Under the pieces are notes generated by a model. The model saw only the letters and a program-made list of their open reading frames with translations. It was not told where the DNA came from and did no database searches. Shown here in pieces: positions 40,820-48,135 of a stretch of DNA of 64,000 bases. Position numbers and translations under genes: made by a program. Location: contig NZ_SLWN01000004.1 in NCBI RefSeq assembly GCF_004342025.1, positions 434,001 through 498,000 on the forward strand, written 5' to 3'. This stretch comes from Kribbella steppae. Lineage in GTDB: Bacteria; Actinomycetota; Actinomycetes; Propionibacteriales; Kribbellaceae. Every line of letters begins with the position of its first letter. Position 1 is the first letter of the stretch.

Positions 40820-41215
40820 TCATCGGAACACCCGGTACAACGACCAGCCGCTCGGCGGCGCACCGCCGTACGAACCGCGGTCGGGCTCGTGGTGCAAGGG
40901 ATCGGGGTCCTGTGGCTCGGGGGCAGAGTGCAGATCCGGCCAAGGTCTCGGTGGAAGGGTCTCTCGGGGTGGCAGTTTCAGCTCGGGATCGGGCGCTTGT
41001 TCCGGGTCGAGCCACTCGATCTCGGTAGCACCGCCATGGCCGTGGATGGCGACGACGGACTCGATGCCGTCCCAGACCGTGGTGGTCGGATAGTCGCCGT
41101 ACCAGCGGAGCGCGACGGCTCCGTCGGTGAACTGCACGCCCTCGGCGACGGGCCCGGTGCCACTGACACCGGAGACGTCATGATGGCGGATCAGCCGGAA
41201 GCGACGGGACGTCAT
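40820..41215 (-). CDS. Conserved hypothetical protein, phage-like family
   Basis: 131 residues from ATG 41215. The first 65 residues are conserved in style (RHHDVSGVSGTGPVAEGVQF, GAVALRWYGDYPTTTVWDGI, VVAIHGHGGATEIEWLD), resembling small proteins common in actinobacterial genomes and actinophages; the tail is Pro/Glu/Asp-rich. No function known. Its start overlaps the stop of the 73-residue gene upstream (ATGA), so the two are coupled. Confidence 0.7.
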   Translation of the reverse strand: MTSRRFRLIRHHDVSGVSGTGPVAEGVQFTDGAVALRWYGDYPTTTVWDGIESVVAIHGHGGATEIEWLDPEQAPDPELKLPPRETLPPRPWPDLHSAPEPQDPDPLHHEPDRGSYGGAPPSGWSLYRVFR

Positions 41216-41433
41216 TTCGGGGCTACCTCCCAGAGCCGCTCGCCCGGCAACGCACGGTCCGGGCCTGAGTCGGTGTCGGGGATCGGATCACTGGTCACGC
41301 GCAGGCCGGCGAACCGACGCGACATGGCCGCTGCGTAGCGTTCGGCCAACTCGGCCTCCGCCCGGTAGTCCGCGACGACGTGGTCCCCGAACCACACTCG
41401 TACGCGGCGACGTTGGGGAACAGGATCGGACAT
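41212..41433 (-). CDS. Small hypothetical protein (73 aa)
   Basis: 73 residues from ATG 41431-41433. It begins with a basic strand (QRRRVRVWFGDHVVADYRAE), then a helix (LAERYAAAMSRRFAGLRVTS). Companion of the 131-residue protein by ATGA overlap. The pattern (VWFGdHV..., ErYAaAM, RRFAGLrV) recurs in actinobacteria, but the function is unknown. Confidence 0.65.
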   Translation of the reverse strand: MSDPVPQRRRVRVWFGDHVVADYRAEAELAERYAAAMSRRFAGLRVTSDPIPDTDSGPDRALPGERLWEVAPK

Positions 41434-41644
41434 TTCAATACACCCGCCGACCCGGCCGGCACGTTCCCATCAGCGACATCGAAGAACGGCGTTCCACATC
41501 GATCACTTCCACTTCCCTGTGGGGATGGGTTCACCCGTAGTGACGGACCCCACAGCACTTCATGACGCAACTTCAGCAGAATATTCCGGGTGTCCTGGGC
41601 CTGATCGGTGTCACGCTCGTCAGATGGGGTGGGACCGGTCAGGA
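41434..41644. other. Gap without a gene; inverted repeat
   Basis: No credible gene. TGTGGGG at 41518-41524 pairs with CCCCACA at 41548-41554, with GGGTTCACCC nested between. It may belong to the promoter of the 73-residue gene or be debris next to the sigma-factor fragment. Confidence 0.4.
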
Positions 41645-41820
41645 ACGCAACGGGCAATGACCGGTGTGACCGAACTACCGACGGCTCCCCGGCGGACCTG
41701 CAGACGGGCAACGGACGCCGTACCGACGCCGAACTCATCGCGGCCTATCGCGACTCACCAGACGACTTCGCACTGGTGTTCGACCGGCACGCCGTGGCGC
41801 GGGTCCGCACGATCAACTGA
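41645..41820 (+). pseudogene. 5' fragment of an RNA polymerase sigma-70 family (ECF-like) gene
   Basis: The frame ends RRTDAELIAAYRDSPDDFAL followed by VFDRHAVARVRTIN and a stop at 41820. This is the opening of sigma region 2 of many actinobacterial ECF sigma factors (DAELIAAS...PEAFxxxFDRHAxxVxRYL). After the conserved FDRHA the similarity stops abruptly at about 41800, where the 3' end of the minus-strand immunity-like gene begins. Regions 2.2-4 are absent from the window, so this is a truncated relic, probably cut when the adjacent module arrived or by a deletion. Confidence 0.65.
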
Positions 41821-42289
41821 CGACCCACGGGCGCCAGATATCGATGTCGGGGGCGTCCGGGCTGATCGACTCGTCGAACGTGTGTGTGCCCGTCCCTGGC
41901 AGGTGCGCCGCGACCAGCGTGTCAAGGTTATGCACCAGCAGCATGGCGATGTCCGGCCGCGACTCAACCAGTGCGCTGAAGACGGCCTGGGTCTCGCGCA
42001 ACTGTAGATCCTCGTCTTTGCGTCCCAGCAGCCGGATCTGGACGTCGATGGGGTACGGATCAAGTGCCTGGACGTCTTCCGGCTCCGGGTCGACCTCGAC
42101 GTATCCATTCCGCGCCACGAGAACGACGAGCTCGCCCTCAGCTGTGCGTGCGTTGCCACGAAACAGGTACTCGCCCTCCACCAGGTCCGAAGCCTGGATC
42201 GGCTCCAGGTCGAGCGCGTCGGCCAGCCACTGCGCGACCTGATCGACGGGCTCAATCGCGGCCAGAAATACGTTGTCGCTGGTGGACAT
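41813..42289 (-). CDS. Probable immunity protein of the toxin module
   Basis: 158 residues from ATG 42289, with AAGGAG 6 bases upstream; the ATG shares one base with the toxin TGA (TGATG). It is acidic, small, without signal peptide or membrane span (LVEGEYLFRGNARTAEGELV, VLVARNGYVEVDPEPEDVQA, IDIWRPWVV). It matches no immunity family I can name. The role as antidote rests on position (last gene, coupled to the nuclease-ended gene) and acidity, both usual for immunity proteins to nuclease toxins. Confidence 0.65.
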   Translation of the reverse strand: MSTSDNVFLAAIEPVDQVAQWLADALDLEPIQASDLVEGEYLFRGNARTAEGELVVLVARNGYVEVDPEPEDVQALDPYPIDVQIRLLGRKDEDLQLRETQAVFSALVESRPDIAMLLVHNLDTLVAAHLPGTGTHTFDESISPDAPDIDIWRPWVVS

Positions 42290-43569
42290 CACTGCTCCTT
42301 TGTGAAAGTGACCATTCGCCCGTCACCGAGAATGACATGAACGATGTCGGCGACGGTCTTGCCAGGCTGACCAAGAGCCCTGCGATAGGCGCGCTGTGCC
42401 GTGTACTCCGACAACCCCACATTCCGGCCGTCGATGACGACCTCCCCGTGGGGGCGATCCTGTGTGGCCTGGTCGGTAGCCTCGTGCATGTTGCGTTTCA
42501 CCGCTGCCTGCGACGCCTTTCTGAGCGTCTTGAACTCGACAATCAGCCCTTCGTCGGAGTCGTTCTTCCGAACTGCTGCGTCCGGATTCTTCTTGTGGAG
42601 CGTGTCGTGGTCGGGCACTCGTGCGTCGATCCGCCAGCCCTTTCGCTCGAGCACCTCCGCGATCGCCCGTTCCTTTGGCTCGAAGGAACGCAGCGGATCG
42701 TGGATGCCTGGGGCGAAGTCGGGGCCGAGGGGGCGGAGGTCGAAGGCTGGGTCGAAGTCGAAGGGGGCGGGCTTGGGGAGGTCGGGGAGGTTGATGTCTA
42801 CGACGATGGGTTGGGGGTGGTTCTCGGGGTAGTCGAAGGTGGCTTCGACAAGCTCGGGGGTGATGGTCAAACGGGCGTGGTCCCAGGTCTGGTCCGCGGA
42901 CTCGGACATGGCGGCGAGGAGTTCCTGCACGGCTTCGGTCAGGTCGACCTCGATGCCTAGGTCGCCCGTGGCTCGGTCCTCGCGTTGTTCACGTTCCTTG
43001 CGGTCTTTCTCGTCTTCTTCCTCGATGACGATCTCGCCGGTTTCGCTGACCACGATCTCTACCTCGAGCGGGTCCTCGGGGAGGTCCCGGTTCTCCTCTT
43101 CCCTTTCCTGGGTCTTGCGGAACTTCTCAAAGGCCTTGCGGGCGACTGTGATGAGGGGTGGTTCGTTGTCTTCGGGGAGGTCCAGGTCTTCGAAGGTGGC
43201 GGTGAGGCGCTTGGTGCGGCCCTTTGCGTCGCGTTCGGCGAGGTCGCCGGTGCCGCCGGTGGCTTTGTTGCGGTCGGCGGAGTCGCTCGAGGGGCGGTCC
43301 GTCGTACGGCCGTCGCCGATCAGGCGCTCGGCCCAGGCGCGGGCTTTCGGCGGCGCCATCGACAAGTAGTGGGCGGCGGCCTCGCAGGCGCGGGCGGCCG
43401 CGTCGAGTTGCTGGGCCGCGACCGTGGCCCGGCCTTGGGACGCCATCAGAGCGACCTGGGCGTTCTCGCGGCATCGGTCGGCGGTGCGCTGCAGGTGCTG
43501 GACCACCTGCGGCACCTCGTCAAGGCAGTCGACGAGACCGCGCGCGACCCGCTGCAGGTCTGACGACAT
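42289..43569 (-). CDS. Polymorphic toxin: WXG-like helical N-terminus, CdiA-CT-like nuclease C-terminus
   Basis: 426 residues from ATG 43569. Residues 1-85 are helical (LVDCLDEVPQVVQHLQRTAD, LDAAARACEAAAHYLSM), like T7SS-exported N-terminal domains. Residues 86-250 are charged, with an E/K-rich stretch (EEEDEKDRKEREQRED). Residues 250-295 are Pro-rich, a likely linker. Residues 296-426 form a compact domain: KERAIAEVLERKGWRID, PDAAVRKN (Asp330) and LIVEFKTL (Glu345, Lys347), the layout of PD-(D/E)xK tRNases at CdiA C-termini. It follows the WXG-sized gene by 3 bases and is coupled to the immunity-like gene. No signal peptide is present. Secretion is inferred. Confidence 0.75.
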   Translation of the reverse strand: MSSDLQRVARGLVDCLDEVPQVVQHLQRTADRCRENAQVALMASQGRATVAAQQLDAAARACEAAAHYLSMAPPKARAWAERLIGDGRTTDRPSSDSADRNKATGGTGDLAERDAKGRTKRLTATFEDLDLPEDNEPPLITVARKAFEKFRKTQEREEENRDLPEDPLEVEIVVSETGEIVIEEEDEKDRKEREQREDRATGDLGIEVDLTEAVQELLAAMSESADQTWDHARLTITPELVEATFDYPENHPQPIVVDINLPDLPKPAPFDFDPAFDLRPLGPDFAPGIHDPLRSFEPKERAIAEVLERKGWRIDARVPDHDTLHKKNPDAAVRKNDSDEGLIVEFKTLRKASQAAVKRNMHEATDQATQDRPHGEVVIDGRNVGLSEYTAQRAYRRALGQPGKTVADIVHVILGDGRMVTFTKEQ

Positions 43570-43572
43570 AGC

Positions 43573-43833
43573 TCAGATCTGGTCGGCGTAGCTCTTGCAT
43601 CCGGCCGAGGCGATCTCCAGGGCCTCGGCGGCCTGTTCGACCGCCTTTCCGGCCGCGTCCAGGATCTCCGAGATGTCCCGGTCGACGCCGGTTGCCGTAC
43701 CGGCGATCAGGCTCTCCACCTGCTGACTGTGCTGGGTGAAGCGCAGCTTGAAACCGGCCAGGCCGCCCGCTGCCTGCTTGGCCTCCATCGAGACCTGGTG
43801 CAGCTGTTCCTTGAGCCGCTGTACATCAGACAC
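43573..43833 (-). CDS. WXG100-sized helical protein of the toxin module
   Basis: 86 residues from GTG 43833, with GAGGGT upstream. It is entirely helical (QRLKEQLHQVSMEAKQAAGG, ISEILDAAGKAVEQAAEALE) and close to the 100-residue size of ESAT-6-like proteins; a strict WXG turn is absent (GLAGFKLRF lies at the mid-position). It is probably a chaperone-like or coexported partner of the adjacent toxin N-terminal domain. It lies 15 bases after the membrane protein gene. Confidence 0.65.
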   Translation of the reverse strand: MSDVQRLKEQLHQVSMEAKQAAGGLAGFKLRFTQHSQQVESLIAGTATGVDRDISEILDAAGKAVEQAAEALEIASAGCKSYADQI

Positions 43834-43848
43834 CTTGACCCTCTTCCC

Positions 43849-44526
43849 TCAACGACGCTTCTTCGGCAGCACGATCGCCGTACCGGACACGATCACCGGT
43901 ACCAGGATCGCCAGCCACCAAGGCAGCCCGGATGCCATCACCGCGACGACCACGACCGCACCACCCCAGCCCCACCACCGGGCGCCGGGGAGCCGCGGCA
44001 GTCCGAGCACCCGCGACGCCGCCAGCATCGTGACCGCGGCGATGGCAGCAGCCTCGACTCCGGCCAGGAACGACCGCGTGGCCGCCCACACCACCACGAA
44101 CCCAACGAGCGTCAGGGCGGCGCTGATCGTACGACGCCTGCGCCGGTCCTGCTCAGCCCGGGCCTCCGCACGGACCTGTTCCAGCTCGTCGACGGCCTCG
44201 CCGAGCTGCTTGGTCAGCCGGGCCGCCGCCGCTTCCAGGTCGGTCAGCCCGCGGATCTCCGTGAAGGCGACGTTCACCCGCTTGCCCTCGGCGGGAAGGC
44301 CGGCGCGCTGCAGACTGGACGCTGCCTGCTCGGCCAGTGCGTTCAGCCGAGCCTCCACCTTCCGACCGCGCTCGGCCATCGCGTCGGCCTCAGCCAGTGC
44401 CGTGGCTTCCGCCTTGGACTTGTGCGCCGTCAACCGGTCCTGCGCCTGCTGCGCGTCCGCACGGGCTCCTGCGACCTGCCGCAATGCCCGCGCGTACTCC
44501 GCCCACTCTTGCTCTTCCGTCTTCAT
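43849..44526 (-). CDS. Coiled-coil membrane protein of the toxin module
   Basis: 225 residues from ATG 44526, overlapping the ATPase stop (ATGA). Residues 1-125 are a long coiled coil rich in A, E, R and Q (QVAGARADAQQAQDRLTAHK, LTKQLGEAVDELEQVRAEAR). Then follow about four hydrophobic segments (TISAALTLVGFVVVWAA to PWWLAILVPVIVSGTAIVL) and a KKRR end. It is a plausible membrane anchor or channel partner for the ATPase. I recognise no Ecc family in it. Confidence 0.7.
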   Translation of the reverse strand: MKTEEQEWAEYARALRQVAGARADAQQAQDRLTAHKSKAEATALAEADAMAERGRKVEARLNALAEQAASSLQRAGLPAEGKRVNVAFTEIRGLTDLEAAAARLTKQLGEAVDELEQVRAEARAEQDRRRRRTISAALTLVGFVVVWAATRSFLAGVEAAAIAAVTMLAASRVLGLPRLPGARWWGWGGAVVVVAVMASGLPWWLAILVPVIVSGTAIVLPKKRR

Positions 44527-47300
44527 CGCCGTACCAGCTCCACCGCGCGGTCCACCTCGTCGGCCCGCAGTGCGGCAAACGGTACGACGACTTGGGCCTC
44601 AGGGTGCAGCCCGTCCCACAGGAGCGCGCGGTGTGGTTCGGACGCCCATCGCACCAGTGGTCCACAGACTGCCCGTACGCCGTCCTGCGGGTGCCTCAAG
44701 AAGAGGTGGGTCGCCACGTTGGCACGCCCATACCCGAGATGCTCGGTGCACACGTGCAGCCGGTTCCACCAGCCAAAGGTGACGAGACCCTGCGCGGGCC
44801 CGTCGCGGACGATGTCCTGCAACGCGTTCGCGGGGCTCTCGAAGAACCCGTCCGCGTGAAGCTGCATCCGCGGCACCCCATGGAACCCGAACCCGAGCAG
44901 ATAGGTCTCCCCGCTGACATGCCCGTGCCGCACCGTGTCCCGCAGCGAGAACAGCCGCGGCGCGATGTCGTCGTGCTTGTCGACCGTCTCGACCTCGCAG
45001 CCCAGCTGCCGCAACGCCTGGACCAACGCACCCTTGCCGTCGGCAACCTCCGGCGACGAGTTGGTGCCGTCCATGAAGATGAAGCGCGGTGGGTCCACCG
45101 CTGCGGCCGCGGCCGAGAAGGCGAGACCGCTCAGTACGCCGAGTGCGTCGGTCGGGCCGTCCCCCAGCACGAGTACGCCGGCTCCTGGCTCGGGCCGTAC
45201 CTCGACCGGCACCGGCGCCTCCGTCACCGCGATCGGCAATCCGGTCCACGGCCGACCCAGCTCAGGCTGCACGGCGGCCGCCGTGTCCGCGAGTCGCGCC
45301 GGCTCGGCGAGATGGAACACCCGCGGCGGATGCGTCGTACCCGACTTGACCCACAGCTCACGGCGCAAGTCGTCCAGCACCGGCTTGTCCGCGAAGCTGA
45401 CCAGCACGTGTTGGTTGTCGTCCGGCGAGCCGAAGTTCGCGTTCAGCACCGCCTCGCCGCGGAACTGCAGCTCCGACGCCGCGGTGTTCCCGTTCCGCAG
45501 GATCGCTTGTGCGTCAGCGGGAGTTGTCTTCAATGCGATCCGGTAAGGCACTTGACCAAAGATCGAGTCGCGTCGCGTCGACAGCCGCTTGACTCCCTCG
45601 ATCGTCTGCGTCGCGAGGACGACGTGGACGCCGTACGCGCGTCCCAGCCGAACCAGCCGCTCGAGCAACTTGGCCGCCTCGTCGGCGAGCTCGTCATCAT
45701 CCTCGAGCAGCACCTGGAACTCATCCAGTACGACGAGGATGCGCGGCGGTCGATCGGGTCCGGGCGCGAGCTCGGCGATGTCTGCGACGTTGCCATGTGA
45801 CTTGAAGATCTCGCTACGACGTGCCAACTCGTCAGACAAGTGTCGTAGTACAGCAAGTCCAAATGCACGATCACTATGGATGCCAAGCACACGTACATGT
45901 GGCAGCCAGTGCTCCCGTTCCGTCGCCGGACCGAGCGCGGAGAACTCGACACCATGCTTGAAGTCGAGCAGGTACATCTCCAGGTCGGCCGGGTCGTAGC
46001 GCGCGGCGAGGCCGTGGATCATCACGAGCAGCAGGTTCGACTTGCCCTGACCGACCGCGCCACCGACGAGGACGTGCGGCAGGGCGGGGTTCCCACTACG
46101 CAACCGCACCAGCGCCGGTGTGCGGTCGTCGTACCCGATCACTGTGCTGAGCTCATCCGTGACCGGTTGCCACCAGGTCGAGCGGTCCGGCAACGTCCGG
46201 TTGAATTCGATCGTCGGCAGTACGGCGATCTCGGCCAGCTCGGCCACCACATCACAGATGCCAGTGGCAACATTCGCGTCGAACGGTGGATCGAGTTTCG
46301 CCGATACGCCGGGAAGTTGGGCGATCTCCACCTTTTCGTTGGTGATGGCAACAGGTGTGAGCAGATCGAGCAACTGCTTGGTGTCGACGTCGTTCTCCGG
46401 CGTCATCGACGGGTCGTGGTGGACCAGGAAGCAGATGCCGCGCTCGCCGCCGGTCGCTGCCAGCCGGAGCAGGTCGCGCTGGGCGAGCGTGTCGATGCCG
46501 GACGGGTAGTCGAACAGCACAACCACCCGATAGGGATCAGTGACCCGGCCCGTCTCTCGGATCAGGTCCTCGAACCGTTTGTGCCCGAGTTGCGCCTGCC
46601 GGCTGGCGCGCAACGACGAGACGTCGACCAGCCCGGACAGCACCGCGTGCAACTGCTCCGCGGTATGCGTTGCCCTAGGCACCAATTGCGGATACTTCGT
46701 GGTCAGGTGACCGAGCAACCCCATCGTGCCGGTCAGTCGAGGGTCGAACGCGTCGATCCTTAGCCGAAAGGGTTCGGCGGCCGCGACCAGCCGCATCGCC
46801 ACACTCTGCAGGAGTCTGCGGGCCGACTCGTTGCGATCCGCGCTGACCTTCCACCCATTGGTCCGCAGCAGCGGCGCGGCGACCGGCGTACCGGGCTCGA
46901 GCTCGCCGATCCGCACGTACGACGGAATGCCCGCGCCGACCAGTTGCCGCGAACGCCAGCGCGCGTCGTTCGGCGGGATGGACCCGAGTCCGGGTGCGAG
47001 TCGATCCGCAAGCAGGCGCGCCTTCGGCTCGGCGGTCGCCAGCGCCTCGGCGGTCTTGGCGTCGACCAGGCCGCGTGACTCGCGTCGGGCGATCGCGGTC
47101 TGTTCCTGCAGCTGACGATGCAACTGCACGGCCCGCTGATGCTCGCCGTACGTCAGCCTGCGGGCGTTCTCCAGCAACTGCCCCAGCGCGTGTTGGAGAC
47201 CACGGATCCGGGCTTCCAGGAGCTCCGGTGCTGATTCCGTCGTCCGCGCGGAGCGCGAAGCCGGTCCGGGCGTACTTCCCCCGTCAGGCTTCTCCGTCAC
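44523..47300 (-). CDS. FtsK/SpoIIIE-type (EccC-like) ATPase of the toxin module
   Basis: 925 residues from GTG 47300, with AAGGA upstream. A helical N-terminus (1-110) has no membrane span. A first ATPase-like domain (about 140-330) has Walker-B-like VVVLFDYPSG but no P-loop. The central domain is intact: Walker A GGAVGQGKSN (about 413-422), DFKHGVEF, Walker B ILVVLDEFQ (about 521-529) and HVVLATQ sensor strand. A third domain (about 690-925) retains only LVLGDGPTDALG and RFIFMDG. One active and two degenerate domains recall T7SS EccC, but here the first and third are the degenerate ones. It heads a five-gene operon ending in toxin and immunity-like genes. Confidence 0.82.
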   Translation of the reverse strand: MTEKPDGGSTPGPASRSARTTESAPELLEARIRGLQHALGQLLENARRLTYGEHQRAVQLHRQLQEQTAIARRESRGLVDAKTAEALATAEPKARLLADRLAPGLGSIPPNDARWRSRQLVGAGIPSYVRIGELEPGTPVAAPLLRTNGWKVSADRNESARRLLQSVAMRLVAAAEPFRLRIDAFDPRLTGTMGLLGHLTTKYPQLVPRATHTAEQLHAVLSGLVDVSSLRASRQAQLGHKRFEDLIRETGRVTDPYRVVVLFDYPSGIDTLAQRDLLRLAATGGERGICFLVHHDPSMTPENDVDTKQLLDLLTPVAITNEKVEIAQLPGVSAKLDPPFDANVATGICDVVAELAEIAVLPTIEFNRTLPDRSTWWQPVTDELSTVIGYDDRTPALVRLRSGNPALPHVLVGGAVGQGKSNLLLVMIHGLAARYDPADLEMYLLDFKHGVEFSALGPATEREHWLPHVRVLGIHSDRAFGLAVLRHLSDELARRSEIFKSHGNVADIAELAPGPDRPPRILVVLDEFQVLLEDDDELADEAAKLLERLVRLGRAYGVHVVLATQTIEGVKRLSTRRDSIFGQVPYRIALKTTPADAQAILRNGNTAASELQFRGEAVLNANFGSPDDNQHVLVSFADKPVLDDLRRELWVKSGTTHPPRVFHLAEPARLADTAAAVQPELGRPWTGLPIAVTEAPVPVEVRPEPGAGVLVLGDGPTDALGVLSGLAFSAAAAAVDPPRFIFMDGTNSSPEVADGKGALVQALRQLGCEVETVDKHDDIAPRLFSLRDTVRHGHVSGETYLLGFGFHGVPRMQLHADGFFESPANALQDIVRDGPAQGLVTFGWWNRLHVCTEHLGYGRANVATHLFLRHPQDGVRAVCGPLVRWASEPHRALLWDGLHPEAQVVVPFAALRADEVDRAVELVRR

Positions 47301-47337
47301 GAGCACCGTCCTTCCACTTCTGCCCCGCGACACACCT

Positions 47338-47387
47338 TGCCTGGAGTAACCATGTCACACCACCAGTCCCTGGCGTCACTCCAGGCA
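47338..47387. terminator. Inverted repeat between VOC gene and toxin operon
   Basis: TGCCTGGAGT at 47338-47347 pairs with ACTCCAGGCA at 47378-47387 (10 bp, 30-base spacer). It is 16 bases beyond the VOC gene stop and about 38 bases upstream of the ATPase start, so it may end the VOC transcript or act as an operator of the toxin operon. Confidence 0.5.
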
Positions 47388-47403
47388 TCAGTAGTCTCAC
47401 GTA

Positions 47404-47799
47404 TCAGTCGGGGGCGACGATCTCGAGCTCGTAGCCGTCGTCGTTGTGCAGGAAGGCGGCGTAATGCTGCGGGCCGCCGGCGTACGGGTGGCGGTCGGCG
47501 AACATCAGTGTCCAGCCGTGCTTGGTTGCCTCCGCAACGAGCGCGTCGACCTCGGCCCGGCCGGCTGCGTTGAGCGCGAGGTGATTCATCCCGGGACGGA
47601 GCCGGTCGTGTTCGTCGGCCGACATCGCCGGGCTCTGCTCCACCACGACATAGCTGCCGTCGGGCGCGGTCCAGGTCATCCCGCCGGGCCAGCCGTCACC
47701 GTCCTTCCAGCCCAGCCGGTTGAGGACCCAGCCCCAACTGTTCAGTGCCCGGGACAGGTCCGGGACCCAGATCTCGATGTGATGCACCGCGGCGGCCAT
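47404..47799 (-). CDS. VOC family (glyoxalase-like) protein
   Basis: 131 residues from ATG 47799. It has one VOC module with HHIEIWVPDLSRALNSWGWV at the start, GMNHLALNAAGRAEVDALVA in the middle, and YAAFLHNDDGYELEIVAPD at the end, where His in HHIE and HLAL and Glu in ELEI are plausible metal ligands. It starts 7 bases downstream of the small membrane protein gene, so the two are likely cotranscribed. Substrate unknown. Confidence 0.9.
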   Translation of the reverse strand: MAAAVHHIEIWVPDLSRALNSWGWVLNRLGWKDGDGWPGGMTWTAPDGSYVVVEQSPAMSADEHDRLRPGMNHLALNAAGRAEVDALVAEATKHGWTLMFADRHPYAGGPQHYAAFLHNDDGYELEIVAPD

Positions 47800-47806
47800 C
47801 GGAGCA

Positions 47807-48004
47807 TTATCTGTGCTCGTCGAAATGGTTCGTCACCGCCACCGAGACCAGCCCGGTCACCACCAGCCAGACCAGCGCCGCGAGCAGCCACGGCCACCAC
47901 TGCCGGCCCTGCGCGGCCTCGGCCACCGCCTTGCCGAACAGACCGCCGGCGGGCGCGAAGACGAGCACGAGCAACACCCGCGCGATCGACGTCTCCCTGG
48001 TCAT
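47807..48004 (-). CDS. Small membrane protein (65 aa)
   Basis: 65 residues from ATG 48004 with two membrane helices (ARVLLVLVFAPAGGLFGKAV and WWPWLLAALVWLVVTGLVSV), ending DEHR. No family recognised. It is divergent from the AddB-like gene and precedes the VOC gene by 7 bases. Confidence 0.7.
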   Translation of the reverse strand: MTRETSIARVLLVLVFAPAGGLFGKAVAEAAQGRQWWPWLLAALVWLVVTGLVSVAVTNHFDEHR

Positions 48005-48135
48005 TCCTTCATTGTCCGAGCGGATCGCGCCGCCTGCAGAAACCTTGGCGTTTCGCGCCCCGTCATCTTTCTGTCCGTGGCAAGGTTTAGCGTCTGCGGT
48101 GACAGTTGAGGCTGCGCTGATCGAGGATGGGGGGA

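Noticed and set aside
43833..43849. Idea that the small helical gene and toxin N-terminus are one split gene
   Set aside because: Each has its own start codon, and the stop and start are separated cleanly; their sequences are not a continuous domain.
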